From the NCBI GenBank assembly GCA_965242915.1, contig CBDETN010000021.1, positions 74,401 to 138,400 on the forward strand: 64,000 nt of DNA, written 5' to 3'. The DNA comes from CAJXII01 sp965242915. Its GTDB lineage: Bacteria; Campylobacterota; Campylobacteria; Campylobacterales; Arcobacteraceae. Below the pieces are notes generated by a model. That model was not told the origin of the DNA, made no database searches, and saw only the letters and a list, made by a program, of their open reading frames with translations. A program made the translations under genes and the position numbers. Positions 25,713 to 34,066 of this stretch are shown here, one piece after another (the stretch's first letter is position 1; every line of letters begins with the position of its first letter).

Positions 25713-26513
25713 TTATTTAACTCCATAGGTTTCAAAATATTTTATTAACTTTTTATATTTTTCATATTCTTTTATACTTTGTTTCTTATTGAATATAATA
25801 AGCTGATTATCTACAAATGTTTTTGCTTTTGTAGATAAGTCATTAAAGCCTTCTAAACTTTTATAAGTATTTGATAAATAATGTAAAATATACTCTCCAT
25901 CAATATCTTTTATAATTAATTTTAAAGATAATTTAGCCATTTCTTTATTAATATTTTTTTCTTGATTTATCCCCGAATATTGAGAATGACTATAAATATA
26001 GTTATACAGTCTTACTCCTATTACAATTCTTGGATAGTTTGCAATTGTTGATTCTATAAAATAAGGATTTGATAAGGCTGTACCATAAAGTTCATTATAT
26101 CCATTAGTATTAAATTCAATACCTCTGCCAATATCAATACCACCTCTAATTGTAATATTATTATATAATTCTGATAAAAATATATAGCCATTAGCTAACA
26201 ATAAATTGTATATTCCATTTAATGGAATTTTATTTATATCATTTCTTATTGATACATAATTTACTACCGCATCTGAAAATGAATTGATTTTAATTTTATT
26301 AGAATTATTGGTAATTGTTTTTTTATCAAAAGTTTCATAAGTTTTTTGTATATTATTTCTTAGTTTTTGTATGTTACCATATGTATAATTTATTGAAGCA
26401 ATCACTTCTTCATCCGTTAAACTTTCATTATTCAATTTAGATAATTCATTTTTTTGCCCCAATATATCTAAAAAAGAAACAGCATACCATTCAATAGCTT
26501 TATTGTTGTCCAT
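25713..26513 (-). CDS. Class III nucleotidyl-cyclase-like protein (candidate signal synthase)
   Basis: About 266 residues. Numbered from an upstream TTG at 26519, the motifs resemble a class III cyclase homology domain: FLDILGQ with D18 (metal a), SFSDAVVNY with D83 (metal b), IRGGIDIGRGIEF at 124-136, YPRIVIG at 162-168 and DIDGEYILHY at 205-214. I prefer the ATG at 26513, with AAAGG 6 nt upstream. It overlaps the glycine-zipper membrane gene by 14 bp, so the two are translationally coupled. Enzymatic activity and product are unproven; a degenerate fold member is possible. Confidence 0.6.
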   Translation of the reverse strand: MDNNKAIEWYAVSFLDILGQKNELSKLNNESLTDEEVIASINYTYGNIQKLRNNIQKTYETFDKKTITNNSNKIKINSFSDAVVNYVSIRNDINKIPLNGIYNLLLANGYIFLSELYNNITIRGGIDIGRGIEFNTNGYNELYGTALSNPYFIESTIANYPRIVIGVRLYNYIYSHSQYSGINQEKNINKEMAKLSLKLIIKDIDGEYILHYLSNTYKSLEGFNDLSTKAKTFVDNQLIIFNKKQSIKEYEKYKKLIKYFETYGVK

Positions 26514-27111
26514 TTTCAACCTTTAACTCATCAATACACTTCATAAGTTTAACTCTAGCACCACTAAACTTAAGTTTATACCTAGTATTTAAATTTGATG
26601 ATATATCATCAGAATACTTATAAATATTCAATAATAAAGGATATAAAATATCTTCAAATAAAACTAAATAGTCTTGACTTAATGCCTTTGTATCAATTTT
26701 AATCTTTTGTTCATCTTGCAGTATTTTAATTATTTGCATTGAAGCATTTATTATCTCTTTTTCATATTGAAATAAATCATCAAATTTTCGCTCTTTTCCA
26801 TTCCAAATATATATAGAAGATAAAGCTATTGCAATCGCTCCACCAGTTAATATAGTAGATCCAACTAATACACTTCCACCAATCCAAGCTAAAGTTGCAT
26901 TTGTTGAAGCAATACCACTTAATGTAGCAATTGCTGTACCTGTACTAGCAGTTCCAATTGAAGCAACTAAAGCACTTACACCAACAGTTGTACCTACAAA
27001 AGATAATTTACCTATTAAAATATCTTGTGCAATATTTCTTTTAGTTTGTAGTATAGACGTACAAATATCATTTAAACTATCAATTGTACTATCTATTAAA
27101 GTGTTGTTCAT
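26500..27111 (-). CDS. Glycine-zipper membrane protein (candidate effector)
   Basis: 203 residues. The N-terminal 30 residues are helical, then residues 35-105 are rich in Gly, Ala, Ser and Thr and hydrophobic (GTTVGVSALVASIG, AWIGGSVLVGSTILTGGAIA), forming two or three glycine-zipper membrane helices of the kind that can assemble pores. The C-terminal half is soluble and charged. Family not named. Overlap with the cyclase-like gene suggests they act together. Confidence 0.65.
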   Translation of the reverse strand: MNNTLIDSTIDSLNDICTSILQTKRNIAQDILIGKLSFVGTTVGVSALVASIGTASTGTAIATLSGIASTNATLAWIGGSVLVGSTILTGGAIAIALSSIYIWNGKERKFDDLFQYEKEIINASMQIIKILQDEQKIKIDTKALSQDYLVLFEDILYPLLLNIYKYSDDISSNLNTRYKLKFSGARVKLMKCIDELKVENGQQ

Positions 27112-27112
27112 T

Positions 27113-27574
27113 TTAATTTTTGCTATGTTTCTTTAAAATATTATCACCTAAAGAATTTAATTTTTCTTGTTTTAAAATATCATCTTTTATATGACTTTCT
27201 TTAGAGCTATTAATTGAAGTTTCTCTTTTAATATTTTCAATTACTTCTTCTGTCTGGCTTGGTCTATTTGATGATTGATTAATTTCTTCATTTATTTTAA
27301 TATCTTCATTTACTTTATCAATGGTTGCTTTAAAAAGTGATTTTATATTTCTAAATAAAATATATAAAATACTTAAAATTAATAACCACTTAGTTAATAA
27401 TAGATAAATTAATAAATCTTTTCTATCTAAAGCAATTAATAAATCAACTATATCAGCATAAGCAAATACTATTAGTATAAGACTAAATATAGCTTTTAGT
27501 GTAGTGATAATTTCTTGTTTATACTTTTTAATTAAAAAAGAATATAGAGCAGATTTGAATATAAAAGTTAACAT
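27113..27574 (-). CDS. Small membrane protein of the accessory cassette
   Basis: 153 residues, unrecognised. Hydrophobic stretches at about 25-42 and 55-75 suggest two membrane helices with a short loop. The last 70 residues are polar and probably disordered (SSNRPSQTEE). It lies 4 bp downstream of the 94-residue gene and 1 bp upstream of the glycine-zipper gene, so it is clearly part of the same operon. Confidence 0.65.
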   Translation of the reverse strand: MLTFIFKSALYSFLIKKYKQEIITTLKAIFSLILIVFAYADIVDLLIALDRKDLLIYLLLTKWLLILSILYILFRNIKSLFKATIDKVNEDIKINEEINQSSNRPSQTEEVIENIKRETSINSSKESHIKDDILKQEKLNSLGDNILKKHSKN

Positions 27575-27578
27575 TATA

Positions 27579-27863
27579 CTAATCTAATATAGCTTCAAGA
27601 CCTAAAAAGCCTATAACTGTTTTAAATGACATATCTTTAATTTTATCATTTATCTTTTTTTCTTCTTCATTTACAATTACTCCCATCTCATCAGATGATA
27701 AATCATCAGGATTAACATTTAATTGTTTACATCGTTCTAGGGCATTTTGATATGCTTTATCTCTAACCTTATTTTTTATCTTTTGATTAATCGCATCTTT
27801 CCCTGATGTAGCTATTTCTTTTGTTTTTTCATATCCATCTGATATTATCTTCATAAAATCCAT
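27579..27863 (-). CDS. Small hypothetical protein of the accessory cassette
   Basis: 94 residues, mostly charged amphipathic helix (INQKIKNKVRDKAYQNALERCKQLNV), with a short hydrophobic C-terminus (FKTVIGFLGLEAIL). It contains one Cys and no recognisable domain. Spacing of 11 bp and 4 bp to its neighbours puts it in the operon. Function unknown. Confidence 0.6.
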   Translation of the reverse strand: MDFMKIISDGYEKTKEIATSGKDAINQKIKNKVRDKAYQNALERCKQLNVNPDDLSSDEMGVIVNEEEKKINDKIKDMSFKTVIGFLGLEAILD

Positions 27864-27874
27864 ATTTGCTCCAA

Positions 27875-28276
27875 TTACTTTTCTATTTTTTGAATAAAAA
27901 ATATTTTAATATTAAATTCATCAGCAACTTTTTCTAATCTCTTAATAAATTTTTTATCTTTTGCACCAACTATTAAAGCTACTGCTGGTTTTCTTGTTGT
28001 CATCAAACCATAATATAATGATTGCCCAATACCCTCAGCCCACTTTTTAGCCCAATCTACTTCAATAGCATAATCATCTGTAAGACAATCAACTCTTGTA
28101 GCATCTTTTAATCTAAATTCTATTATACCATTTAGATTATTACAAAATTTGGTTTGATAGTATTTTTCATTTAATTTAATATACTTATTATTTTCTTCTT
28201 GTTGATTCAAATTATTTATAAACCAATATGATATAAATATACTTATCACAAAAATAATAATTAATTTAAATCTCAT
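27875..28276 (-). CDS. Exported or membrane-anchored nuclease-like protein
   Basis: 133 residues: one N-terminal hydrophobic helix (2-20), then a small domain with GIIEFRLKDATRVDCLTDDY, then IEVDWAKKWAEGIGQSLYYG. The order E53, D63, E72-x-D74 and K77 is reminiscent of a PD-(D/E)xK nuclease core. I know of a family with this DCLT-EVDWAKKW motif, but no assigned function. Topology suggests the domain lies in the periplasm. Its start overlaps the stop of the ORF6N-PLD gene by 4 bp. Confidence 0.6.
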   Translation of the reverse strand: MRFKLIIIFVISIFISYWFINNLNQQEENNKYIKLNEKYYQTKFCNNLNGIIEFRLKDATRVDCLTDDYAIEVDWAKKWAEGIGQSLYYGLMTTRKPAVALIVGAKDKKFIKRLEKVADEFNIKIFFIQKIEK

Positions 28277-29139
28277 ATATTCTTCACTTTTTCTAACATA
28301 TCCAAAATATTAACATCAAACTTAGAAAAAGCAAACCATTTTTTACCTAAATCTTTCAAACTAGCACCTATATGATAAACACTAATATTATCAATTATCA
28401 TAAATCTATCATGAGAATTTTGAAACTTTTTTATCTCTATTTTACGATATTGCAAGTTATATTTAAGCAAGTCTAATTTTAACTGTTTTGATATAGTTTT
28501 GGTATAAATAGTTACTTTTATGTTTTGATTCTTACTAAATAGAGTTAATACGCTATCATCTACAAAATTATCAATAAGTGCAATGCTCATTTTAGCATTT
28601 CTTATCAAATCAGATACAAAGTTATAAGCATCAAAAACTTGCCCATCATAAAATATACCTTGCTTTGGTTTTAATGATTTATCTTCAAGAGCTGTAAAAA
28701 TTTTATCAAAATTATTATTTGTAATTTGTTGATTTTGTTCTAGTTTTTCTAACCTTTGAAATATTTGAGCATTAGTAGATATAAATTTTCTCATATTTAC
28801 AAAACTATCCATGATTTTAATACTTATATCTATGGCTGTATCACTTTTTAAAACAGCACTAAGCATTGATACACCTTGTTCTGTAAAAACATATGGTAAA
28901 TACTTTCTATGTTTTCCCCAATCATTTTTTAATCTTAAGGTCGCAATTTGCGACCTTAAGATTTCATATTCCTCTTCATTCAATTGAAATCTAAATTTTT
29001 CAGGGAATCTCTGTATATTTCTTTTTACTTGTTCGTTAAGTCTTTTTATTTCTACATCATAAAGCTCTGCTAAATCACTATCAAGTATAATAGATAAACC
29101 ACGAATAGTATGTATTTTATTTTGAATTACAAATATCAC
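28273..29139 (-). pseudogene. ORF6N-PLD protein, main part (5' end split off by IS21-A)
   Basis: 288 residues in the present frame. The ORF6N DNA-binding domain (IRGLSIILDSDLAELYDVEI, then KRLNEQVKRN, FPEKFRFQL, YVFTEQGVSMLSAVL) covers about 1-120, and a phospholipase-D-like domain with HDRFMIID and GASLKDLGKKWFAF covers about 165-285. The IS21-A end lies at 29127/29128. Joined to 31736-31780, the frame reads MNNKIIVVNDSQDIQNKIHT, which restores the true start. The current frame begins at a GTG inside the IS end without a ribosome binding site, so expression is doubtful though the domains are intact. Confidence 0.88.
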
Positions 29140-29226
29140 TCAACAAAGACACCGTATCACAAACACTTGGACACTTACAAATTTGAAATATTCTCTAACA
29201 ACATTTTAGCATAAAGTGTCCAAGTG

Positions 29227-29967
29227 TTAATTTATTTTTGACATAATTTTCCTCATTGATGTACCTTTTAGTTCAACTCTATGTGAAGAATGTACAATCC
29301 TATCTAATATTGCATCAGCAACAGTATCATTATTTAAATAATCATACCACTGTGATACAGGAAGTTGAGAGGTGAGAATTATTGATGATAAGTCAACTCT
29401 ACTTTCTATAATTTCTAATAAATTTGTAGCATCATCAGCTGATAATGGATTTATTCCAAAGTCATCTAAAATAAGAATACTATATTTGCTAAGTTTTCGT
29501 AGGAAATTTGTATATGTTCCATCTGCTCTTGCGATTGATATATCTTCAAGTATTGTAGGAACTCTAATATAATAAGCTTTAAATCCATCCATGATAGAAC
29601 GATTAGCTAGTGCTTGTGCGAGATAAGATTTACCAGTTCCTGTTTTACCTGTAATGATAATATTTTGATAATTTCTTATAAAGTCCATATTTGCTAATCC
29701 TAAAATTTGTTCTTTATTTAAACCTCTTGTTTGCTTATAAACTAAATCTTCTAAAGTTGCTTGCTTATCTTTTATTTTTGATATATTAAAATTAAGTTTA
29801 ATCCTTCTGTTGTGCTGATGTATCTCTTGGGCTTCAAGTAGGTTGTAGAGTTTCTCATTAAATGATAATTTATCATAATTTCTATCTTCAATTTGTCGTA
29901 AGTATGCTGTTTTAAAGCCTTCTAATTTTAATTCACTCATTTTATTTGTTACTGTTTCTTGGTTCAT
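29227..29967 (-). CDS. istB: IS21 family helper ATPase IstB (copy 2)
   Basis: Protein sequence identical to the copy at 69-809, with Walker A at 107-114. The DNA has a synonymous change (AGG versus AAG context around 29501). It lies upstream of the accessory cassette in the same direction, so read-through could transcribe the cassette, unless the 15-bp inverted repeat at 29162-29228 stops it. Confidence 0.96.
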   Translation of the reverse strand: MNQETVTNKMSELKLEGFKTAYLRQIEDRNYDKLSFNEKLYNLLEAQEIHQHNRRIKLNFNISKIKDKQATLEDLVYKQTRGLNKEQILGLANMDFIRNYQNIIITGKTGTGKSYLAQALANRSIMDGFKAYYIRVPTILEDISIARADGTYTNFLRKLSKYSILILDDFGINPLSADDATNLLEIIESRVDLSSIILTSQLPVSQWYDYLNNDTVADAILDRIVHSSHRVELKGTSMRKIMSKIN

Positions 29968-29982
29968 TTTTTTCTATCCTTT

Positions 29983-31521
29983 TTATTTATATTCTGTATT
30001 ACCACGAATATTACTGTGGTTATTTTGTGCTATATTTATAATATTATTAGCAGGCTTTTTATAATAAAGCTTTTTTGATAATATTGATTTTATAGATGCA
30101 ACTGTAGTGGCATTAATACTCATTGCATATCCTAAAGCTAAATCAACTTCATATTTTTCATATTGTTTTGCCAATGAAAGAATGGCATTTAGTTTTCTGT
30201 ATGCATATGATGGAAATTGCTCTTGTTCTAATTTCATCTTTGTAAACTCTACAGTTTGAACCCCTATACTTTTTGCCCAGTTTAAATATCTTCCAGGATT
30301 AAACTTCGCATCTTGATATTGATGATTTTCAGGTTGGTGCTCTTTAATAGTTGAATATTCACTATCATAATATCTTGGATGTGTGGCAATTAGCTTTGAT
30401 TTATGATAAATCTCAACTGTAGATGTTGAGTATCTTACCTCTACTTTTTCTCCTAAATATTTAAATGGTACTGAGTATCTAGCACTTTGAAGCTCTATAT
30501 GATAATCTATATTTACAGTTGCTATTTTAAACTCTTTATAAATATATTGATTAGCTGCTAGTGGTTGCAAGTATGGTTCATCTAACTCTTTAAATAAAGT
30601 ATCTCTACTTTTCTTTAATCGTTTCATAACCTTAGAGTTATAAATATCAAGCAATGGAGATATAGCATCATTAAGTTCTTCAACATCAAAGAATTTTCTA
30701 TGCCGAAGAACGGCTAATATCCATCTTTGAATTGCTTGAACTCCTTGTTCTGCTTTTGCTTTATCTTTTGGTTTATATGGTCTTGCTGGTTCAATTACAC
30801 ACCCATAATGATTTGCCATTGCTTTATAACTTTCATTTAAAACAATCCCATCTTTATTATTTGAAATAACTGCACTTTTTAGGTTATCTGGTACTAATAT
30901 TTTAGGTACTCCTCCAAAGAAGTTAAAAGCTTTTGTGTGCGACTTTATAAAGTATTCTTGCTTTTGACTAGGTGTTGCATCTACATATGTATAACCTGAT
31001 GCTCCTAATACTGCTACAAATATTTGAGCTTTTGAAATAACTCCTGTTTTACTATTATAAATAGGAACAGTAACACCACTATAATCTACAAATAATTTTT
31101 CACCATTTAAGTGTATTTGTCTCATTGATGGGTTTAATTTCTTTTTATATTTATGATAATAAGTTTTAAATTGAGTGTATCCATAACCATCAGGATTCTG
31201 CTCTTTATACTCTTGCCATAACAATAGATATGTAACACCTTTTTTACGAATTTCTTTATCAATATATTCAACATCAGGTTTAGGTCTTAAAGATTGCCTG
31301 TGTAATATAGTTTGTTCAGGGAAAAGCATTTTATACATAATATCTTCATCATGCAATAAAAAATCTTCCAGTTTATCTGGTAATATCTCAAATCTTCTAC
31401 AATATTCAGCTGCAGCAGATCTAGATACACCAAGACTCTTTGCTATTCTCCTATATGAGAAATCCATTTGATACTTTAATTTTAGTATCTCTTTAATCTG
31501 TTTCATTAAAACTCTCCTCAT
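29983..31521 (-). CDS. istA: IS21 family transposase IstA (copy 2)
   Basis: 512-residue DDE transposase, D146/D212/E258, with two substitutions relative to copy 1 (R34 and L78). Fifteen base pairs separate it from istB. Complete and probably active, given the intact ends and target duplication. Confidence 0.96.
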   Translation of the reverse strand: MRRVLMKQIKEILKLKYQMDFSYRRIAKSLGVSRSAAAEYCRRFEILPDKLEDFLLHDEDIMYKMLFPEQTILHRQSLRPKPDVEYIDKEIRKKGVTYLLLWQEYKEQNPDGYGYTQFKTYYHKYKKKLNPSMRQIHLNGEKLFVDYSGVTVPIYNSKTGVISKAQIFVAVLGASGYTYVDATPSQKQEYFIKSHTKAFNFFGGVPKILVPDNLKSAVISNNKDGIVLNESYKAMANHYGCVIEPARPYKPKDKAKAEQGVQAIQRWILAVLRHRKFFDVEELNDAISPLLDIYNSKVMKRLKKSRDTLFKELDEPYLQPLAANQYIYKEFKIATVNIDYHIELQSARYSVPFKYLGEKVEVRYSTSTVEIYHKSKLIATHPRYYDSEYSTIKEHQPENHQYQDAKFNPGRYLNWAKSIGVQTVEFTKMKLEQEQFPSYAYRKLNAILSLAKQYEKYEVDLALGYAMSINATTVASIKSILSKKLYYKKPANNIINIAQNNHSNIRGNTEYK

Positions 31522-31735
31522 TGATACACTCCTAATATTTTTAGAAGTGTAGTTTAATATGGAGAATATCTCAAACTTAAATTAGTTTTAATCCAGCAAA
31601 TAAACTTAATTTAAACTTTCCTATCACTTTTTTATTAAAAGTGTCCAGATAAAAAGTGATACGGTGTCTTTTTGTTAACCGCTAGGGTGTCTTTTTAGAA
31701 AGTGATATGGTGTCTTTTTGGGAGTGATTTTTGCA

Positions 31736-31780
31736 TTGAATATCCTGACTATCATTTACAACTATAATTTTATTATTCAT
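31736..31780 (-). pseudogene. 5' end of the split ORF6N-PLD gene
   Basis: Fifteen codons from ATG (31778-31780) encoding MNNKIIVVNDSQDIQ, preceded by an AAGGA ribosome binding site. They join in frame with 29127 once IS21-A and one copy of TTGAAT are removed. Confidence 0.88.
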
Positions 31781-31812
31781 TTTGGTTTATCCTTTTGTCA
31801 TAGTGATTTAAA

Positions 31813-31818
31813 ATTATA
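31813..31818 (-). promoter_or_regulatory. -10 box of the accessory cassette
   Basis: TATAAT on the minus strand about 33 bp before the original ATG at 31780. No convincing -35 at 17 bp. After IS21-A insertion this promoter reads first into the IS element. Confidence 0.5.
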
Positions 31819-31897
31819 ACAAAAAATTTGTATTTTCTATTTTTATATGTCAATTTGACATACTTTTAGTAAATAAAAATGATTTAAAATTATTATT

Positions 31898-32016
31898 CTC
31901 AAAGAAGTTTGAGACGACAGTAAAATTTATGAATGAGCTTACTAAGGTAAGTGATTGATTAAATTTTACTTTCAACGAATAAATTCAAAGAGAGTGATGA
32001 CTTTAAATCACTTTTT
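31898..32016. other. Structured intergenic stretch with three hairpins
   Basis: Between uvrD and the cassette promoter there are three inverted repeats. CTCAAA/TTTGAG (31898-31913) is the first. The second is AGTAAAATTTA/TAAATTTTACT (31919-31929 and 31960-31970), which encloses CTTAC/GTAAG (31938-31951) with symmetrical 8-nt internal loops. The third is AGTGAT/ATCACT followed by TTTT (31993-32016), which on the plus strand looks like a terminator. It may be a small RNA, a uvrD 3' element or an insertion scar. No reading frame was found. Confidence 0.5.
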
Positions 32017-32695
32017 AAATTTTCTCTACAAAACTAGAAAGTATATCCCTCGTATTCCCGCTAAAACTAATTTTTAATTTAAAATCTTTTCCAACCTTAC
32101 AAGATGAAACTACTTTACCTATACCAAAAATCTTATGTTTAACCGAATCACCTTTTTTAAAGGTACTGCTTTTATCAATAGTCAGACAACCTTTAATAAG
32201 TGCAGACTCACTTAAAAATCTACTTTTAGTAAGTTGAGTTCGTCTCCCTTTATAAAATCTTGAATGTACAAAGCTTAAAGTCAATTCATCTTTTGCCCGT
32301 GTAAATGCAACATATCCAAGTCTTCTTTCCTCTTCCAAGTTTGATCCTTCACCTACTATAGGAAAAAAACCTTCCTCGAGCCCTACTATAAATACATGTC
32401 CATACTCCAAACCTTTACTTGCGTGTATACTCATCATAGAAATGGCTGCATTACTTATATCATCTTGAGCACTTTCCAGTGATATTTCATTTAAAAAATC
32501 TTCTAAATTTAAATCAATATTCTGCATAAAAAAATCTCTCAGAAGCCCATAAAATTCATCAATATTTGATATTCTGTCTACAGAATCTATAACCTTTTCA
32601 AATGATACTTTAAAATCAAATGTTTCTTCAAACAGATCAATAAATCTCATTTTTGAATCAATTAAAACATCTTGTAAATCATTCACTGATGCCAT
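32015..32695 (-). pseudogene. uvrD: UvrD/Rep-type DNA helicase, C-terminal fragment
   Basis: About 226 codons from the 3' end of a superfamily 1 helicase of roughly 680-700 residues. Motifs V (MSIHASKGLEYGHVFIVGLE) and VI (RLGYVAFTRAKDELTLSF) are present, then the C-terminal tail. Walker A and B and the rest of the motor are lost where an IS21-B fragment is joined at 32695/32696. The apparent start codon is just the first Met of the fragment. In Campylobacter jejuni a helicase gene lies directly before truB, so this marks the ancestral neighbour of truB. Confidence 0.87.
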
Positions 32696-33376
32696 AAAAA
32701 CACTAGAAGAGTTTGATTATAACTTTACAATAGGGATTAATTCTAAACAAATAAACGAATTAGCATCATTAGAATTTATAAAAAAGCATGAGAATATTAT
32801 ACTTCTAGGACAATCAAGAGTTGGTAAAACTCATCTTGCCATTGCACTTGCATATAAAACTGTCCAGAATAGATTTAAAGTAAAGTTTACAACTATTGCA
32901 GATTTACTGTCAAATGCAATTACAGCTAAAAGAGAGAAGAGATACGATAGTTTTTTAAAGTCTGTTCTTAGTCCATCTATATTAGTAATAGATGAGATAG
33001 GATACTTTAATATGTCTAAAGAAGAAGCTAACCACTTCTTTCAAATAATATCAAAGAGATATGAAAAAGGTTCAACTATACTAACTTCAAATTTAGTATT
33101 TAGCAAATGGGTGCAAATATTTGCAGGTGATAAAGTTGTAACGACAGCTATTCTTGACAGAATATTACACCATTCACATATTATAAATATTCAAGGTGAT
33201 AGTTATAGATTAAAAGAGAAAAAAGAATCAGGATTAATAGCTTCAGATATATTTAATAATAAGGAGAAAATTGATAGTAATTTAAATAAATAATTGGTCC
33301 AAAGTAGTGTTGGTTTAAGTTTCAGAGTGTAACTATTTTTAACTTTTACCTGCCCATTTTAGCAGTTCGCTTGACA
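32696..33376 (+). mobile_element. IS21-type element IS21-B, right-hand fragment
   Basis: Contains the 3' part of an istB unlike that of IS21-A, followed by about 80 bp ending in CAGTTCGCTTGACA at 33376. The last 57 bp recur as a solo end at 3158-3214. The left end, istA and the start of istB are missing. Confidence 0.8.
32697..33293 (+). pseudogene. istB: IstB of IS21-B, truncated at the N-terminus
   Basis: An open frame of 198 codons with no own start: KTLEEFDYNFTIGINSKQIN, then NIILLGQSRVGKTHLAIALA (Walker A), SILVIDEIGYF (Walker B) and LDRILHHSHIINIQGDSYRL. It is IstB-like in full, but the first 50 or so residues are lost at the uvrD junction. Divergent from the IstB of IS21-A, so it is a different element. 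Confidence 0.87.
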
Positions 33377-34024
33377 ATAGGAATAGCACAAGATAAACTT
33401 TCACATATATTTGAAGCATTTAATCAAGAAGACAGTTCAACAACAAGAAAATACGGTGGTACGGGACTGGGACTTTCAATAAGCAGTGAACTTGTAAAAC
33501 TACTTGGAGGTAAGCTTAAACTTAAAAGTAAAATTGGAGTTGGAAGTGAGTTTTATTTTTCTTTACCTGTAGAAATTGGGAAAGATGTAAAAGTTTTAGA
33601 AGAAAAAATACAAAAAACAGATTTCACAAATAAAAAAATTCTTTTAGTAGAAGACAACAAAACCAACCAATTGTTTATGAAAATTATCCTAAAAAAGATG
33701 GGCTTTTCTTTTGATATAGCCAATGATGGGCTTGAAGCAGTAAAAAATTTTAAACTATGTAATTCCACAGATGCGAGAACAAACAAATATGATATAATCC
33801 TAATGGATGAAAATATGCCAAATATGGGAGGCATAGAAGCTACACAAAATATTTTAGAATATGAAAAAGAAAATAGTTTAAAACATACGCCGATTATTGC
33901 ATTAACAGCAAACGCATTAAAAGGGGATAGAGAGAAATTTTTAGAAGCCGGAATGGATGAGTATTTGACTAAACCGGTAAATAAGAAAAGATTAATAAAT
34001 TTAATATGGAAATTTTTAAAATGA
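33377..34024 (+). pseudogene. Hybrid sensor histidine kinase, 3' fragment (HATPase end + receiver)
   Basis: Begins in mid-motif (IGIAQDKLSHIFEAFNQED), continues with the G2 box YGGTGLGLSIS and the end of the ATPase domain, then a receiver domain with VEDN, phospho-acceptor DIILMDENMP and the conserved lysine in YLTKPVNKKR. Everything upstream, including sensor, H box and N box, was removed by the IS21-B insertion. A TTG in the IS end could start translation at 33371, giving a bare receiver with a scrap of ATPase. Confidence 0.87.
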
Positions 34025-34066
34025 CACTTAATATATCTTTTTAAGAACTTTATTGTACAATTTTGA

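Larger units (their letters stand above)
29128..31735 (-). mobile_element. Complete IS21-family element IS21-A, copy 2 (2608 bp)
   Basis: Left end TACAAATATCACTCAACAAA and right end (reverse complement) TGCAAAAATCACTCCCAAAA are imperfect inverted repeats. A 6-bp direct repeat TTGAAT flanks the element (29122-29127 and 31736-31741) as target duplication. It carries istA and istB and multiple terminal repeats. Nearly identical to the copy at the window start and in the same orientation. It interrupts the first codons of the ORF6N-PLD gene. Confidence 0.95.

Noticed and set aside
1..31735. Composite transposon bounded by the two IS21-A copies
   Set aside because: The interval holds core housekeeping genes in conserved order, and each copy has its own distinct target (copy 2 has a 6-bp duplication). 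The copies are independent insertions.
23306..31780. CRISPR array, retron, tRNA or prophage in the accessory region
   Set aside because: No regularly spaced repeats, no reverse transcriptase, no tRNA-like cloverleaf and no phage structural genes were found. ORF6N domains occur in phages but also commonly elsewhere.
31855..31886. Plus-strand TTGACA at 31855 as promoter of a small RNA
   Set aside because: The best -10 at 17 bp (AATGAT) is poor, so I report only the hairpins and not a promoter.
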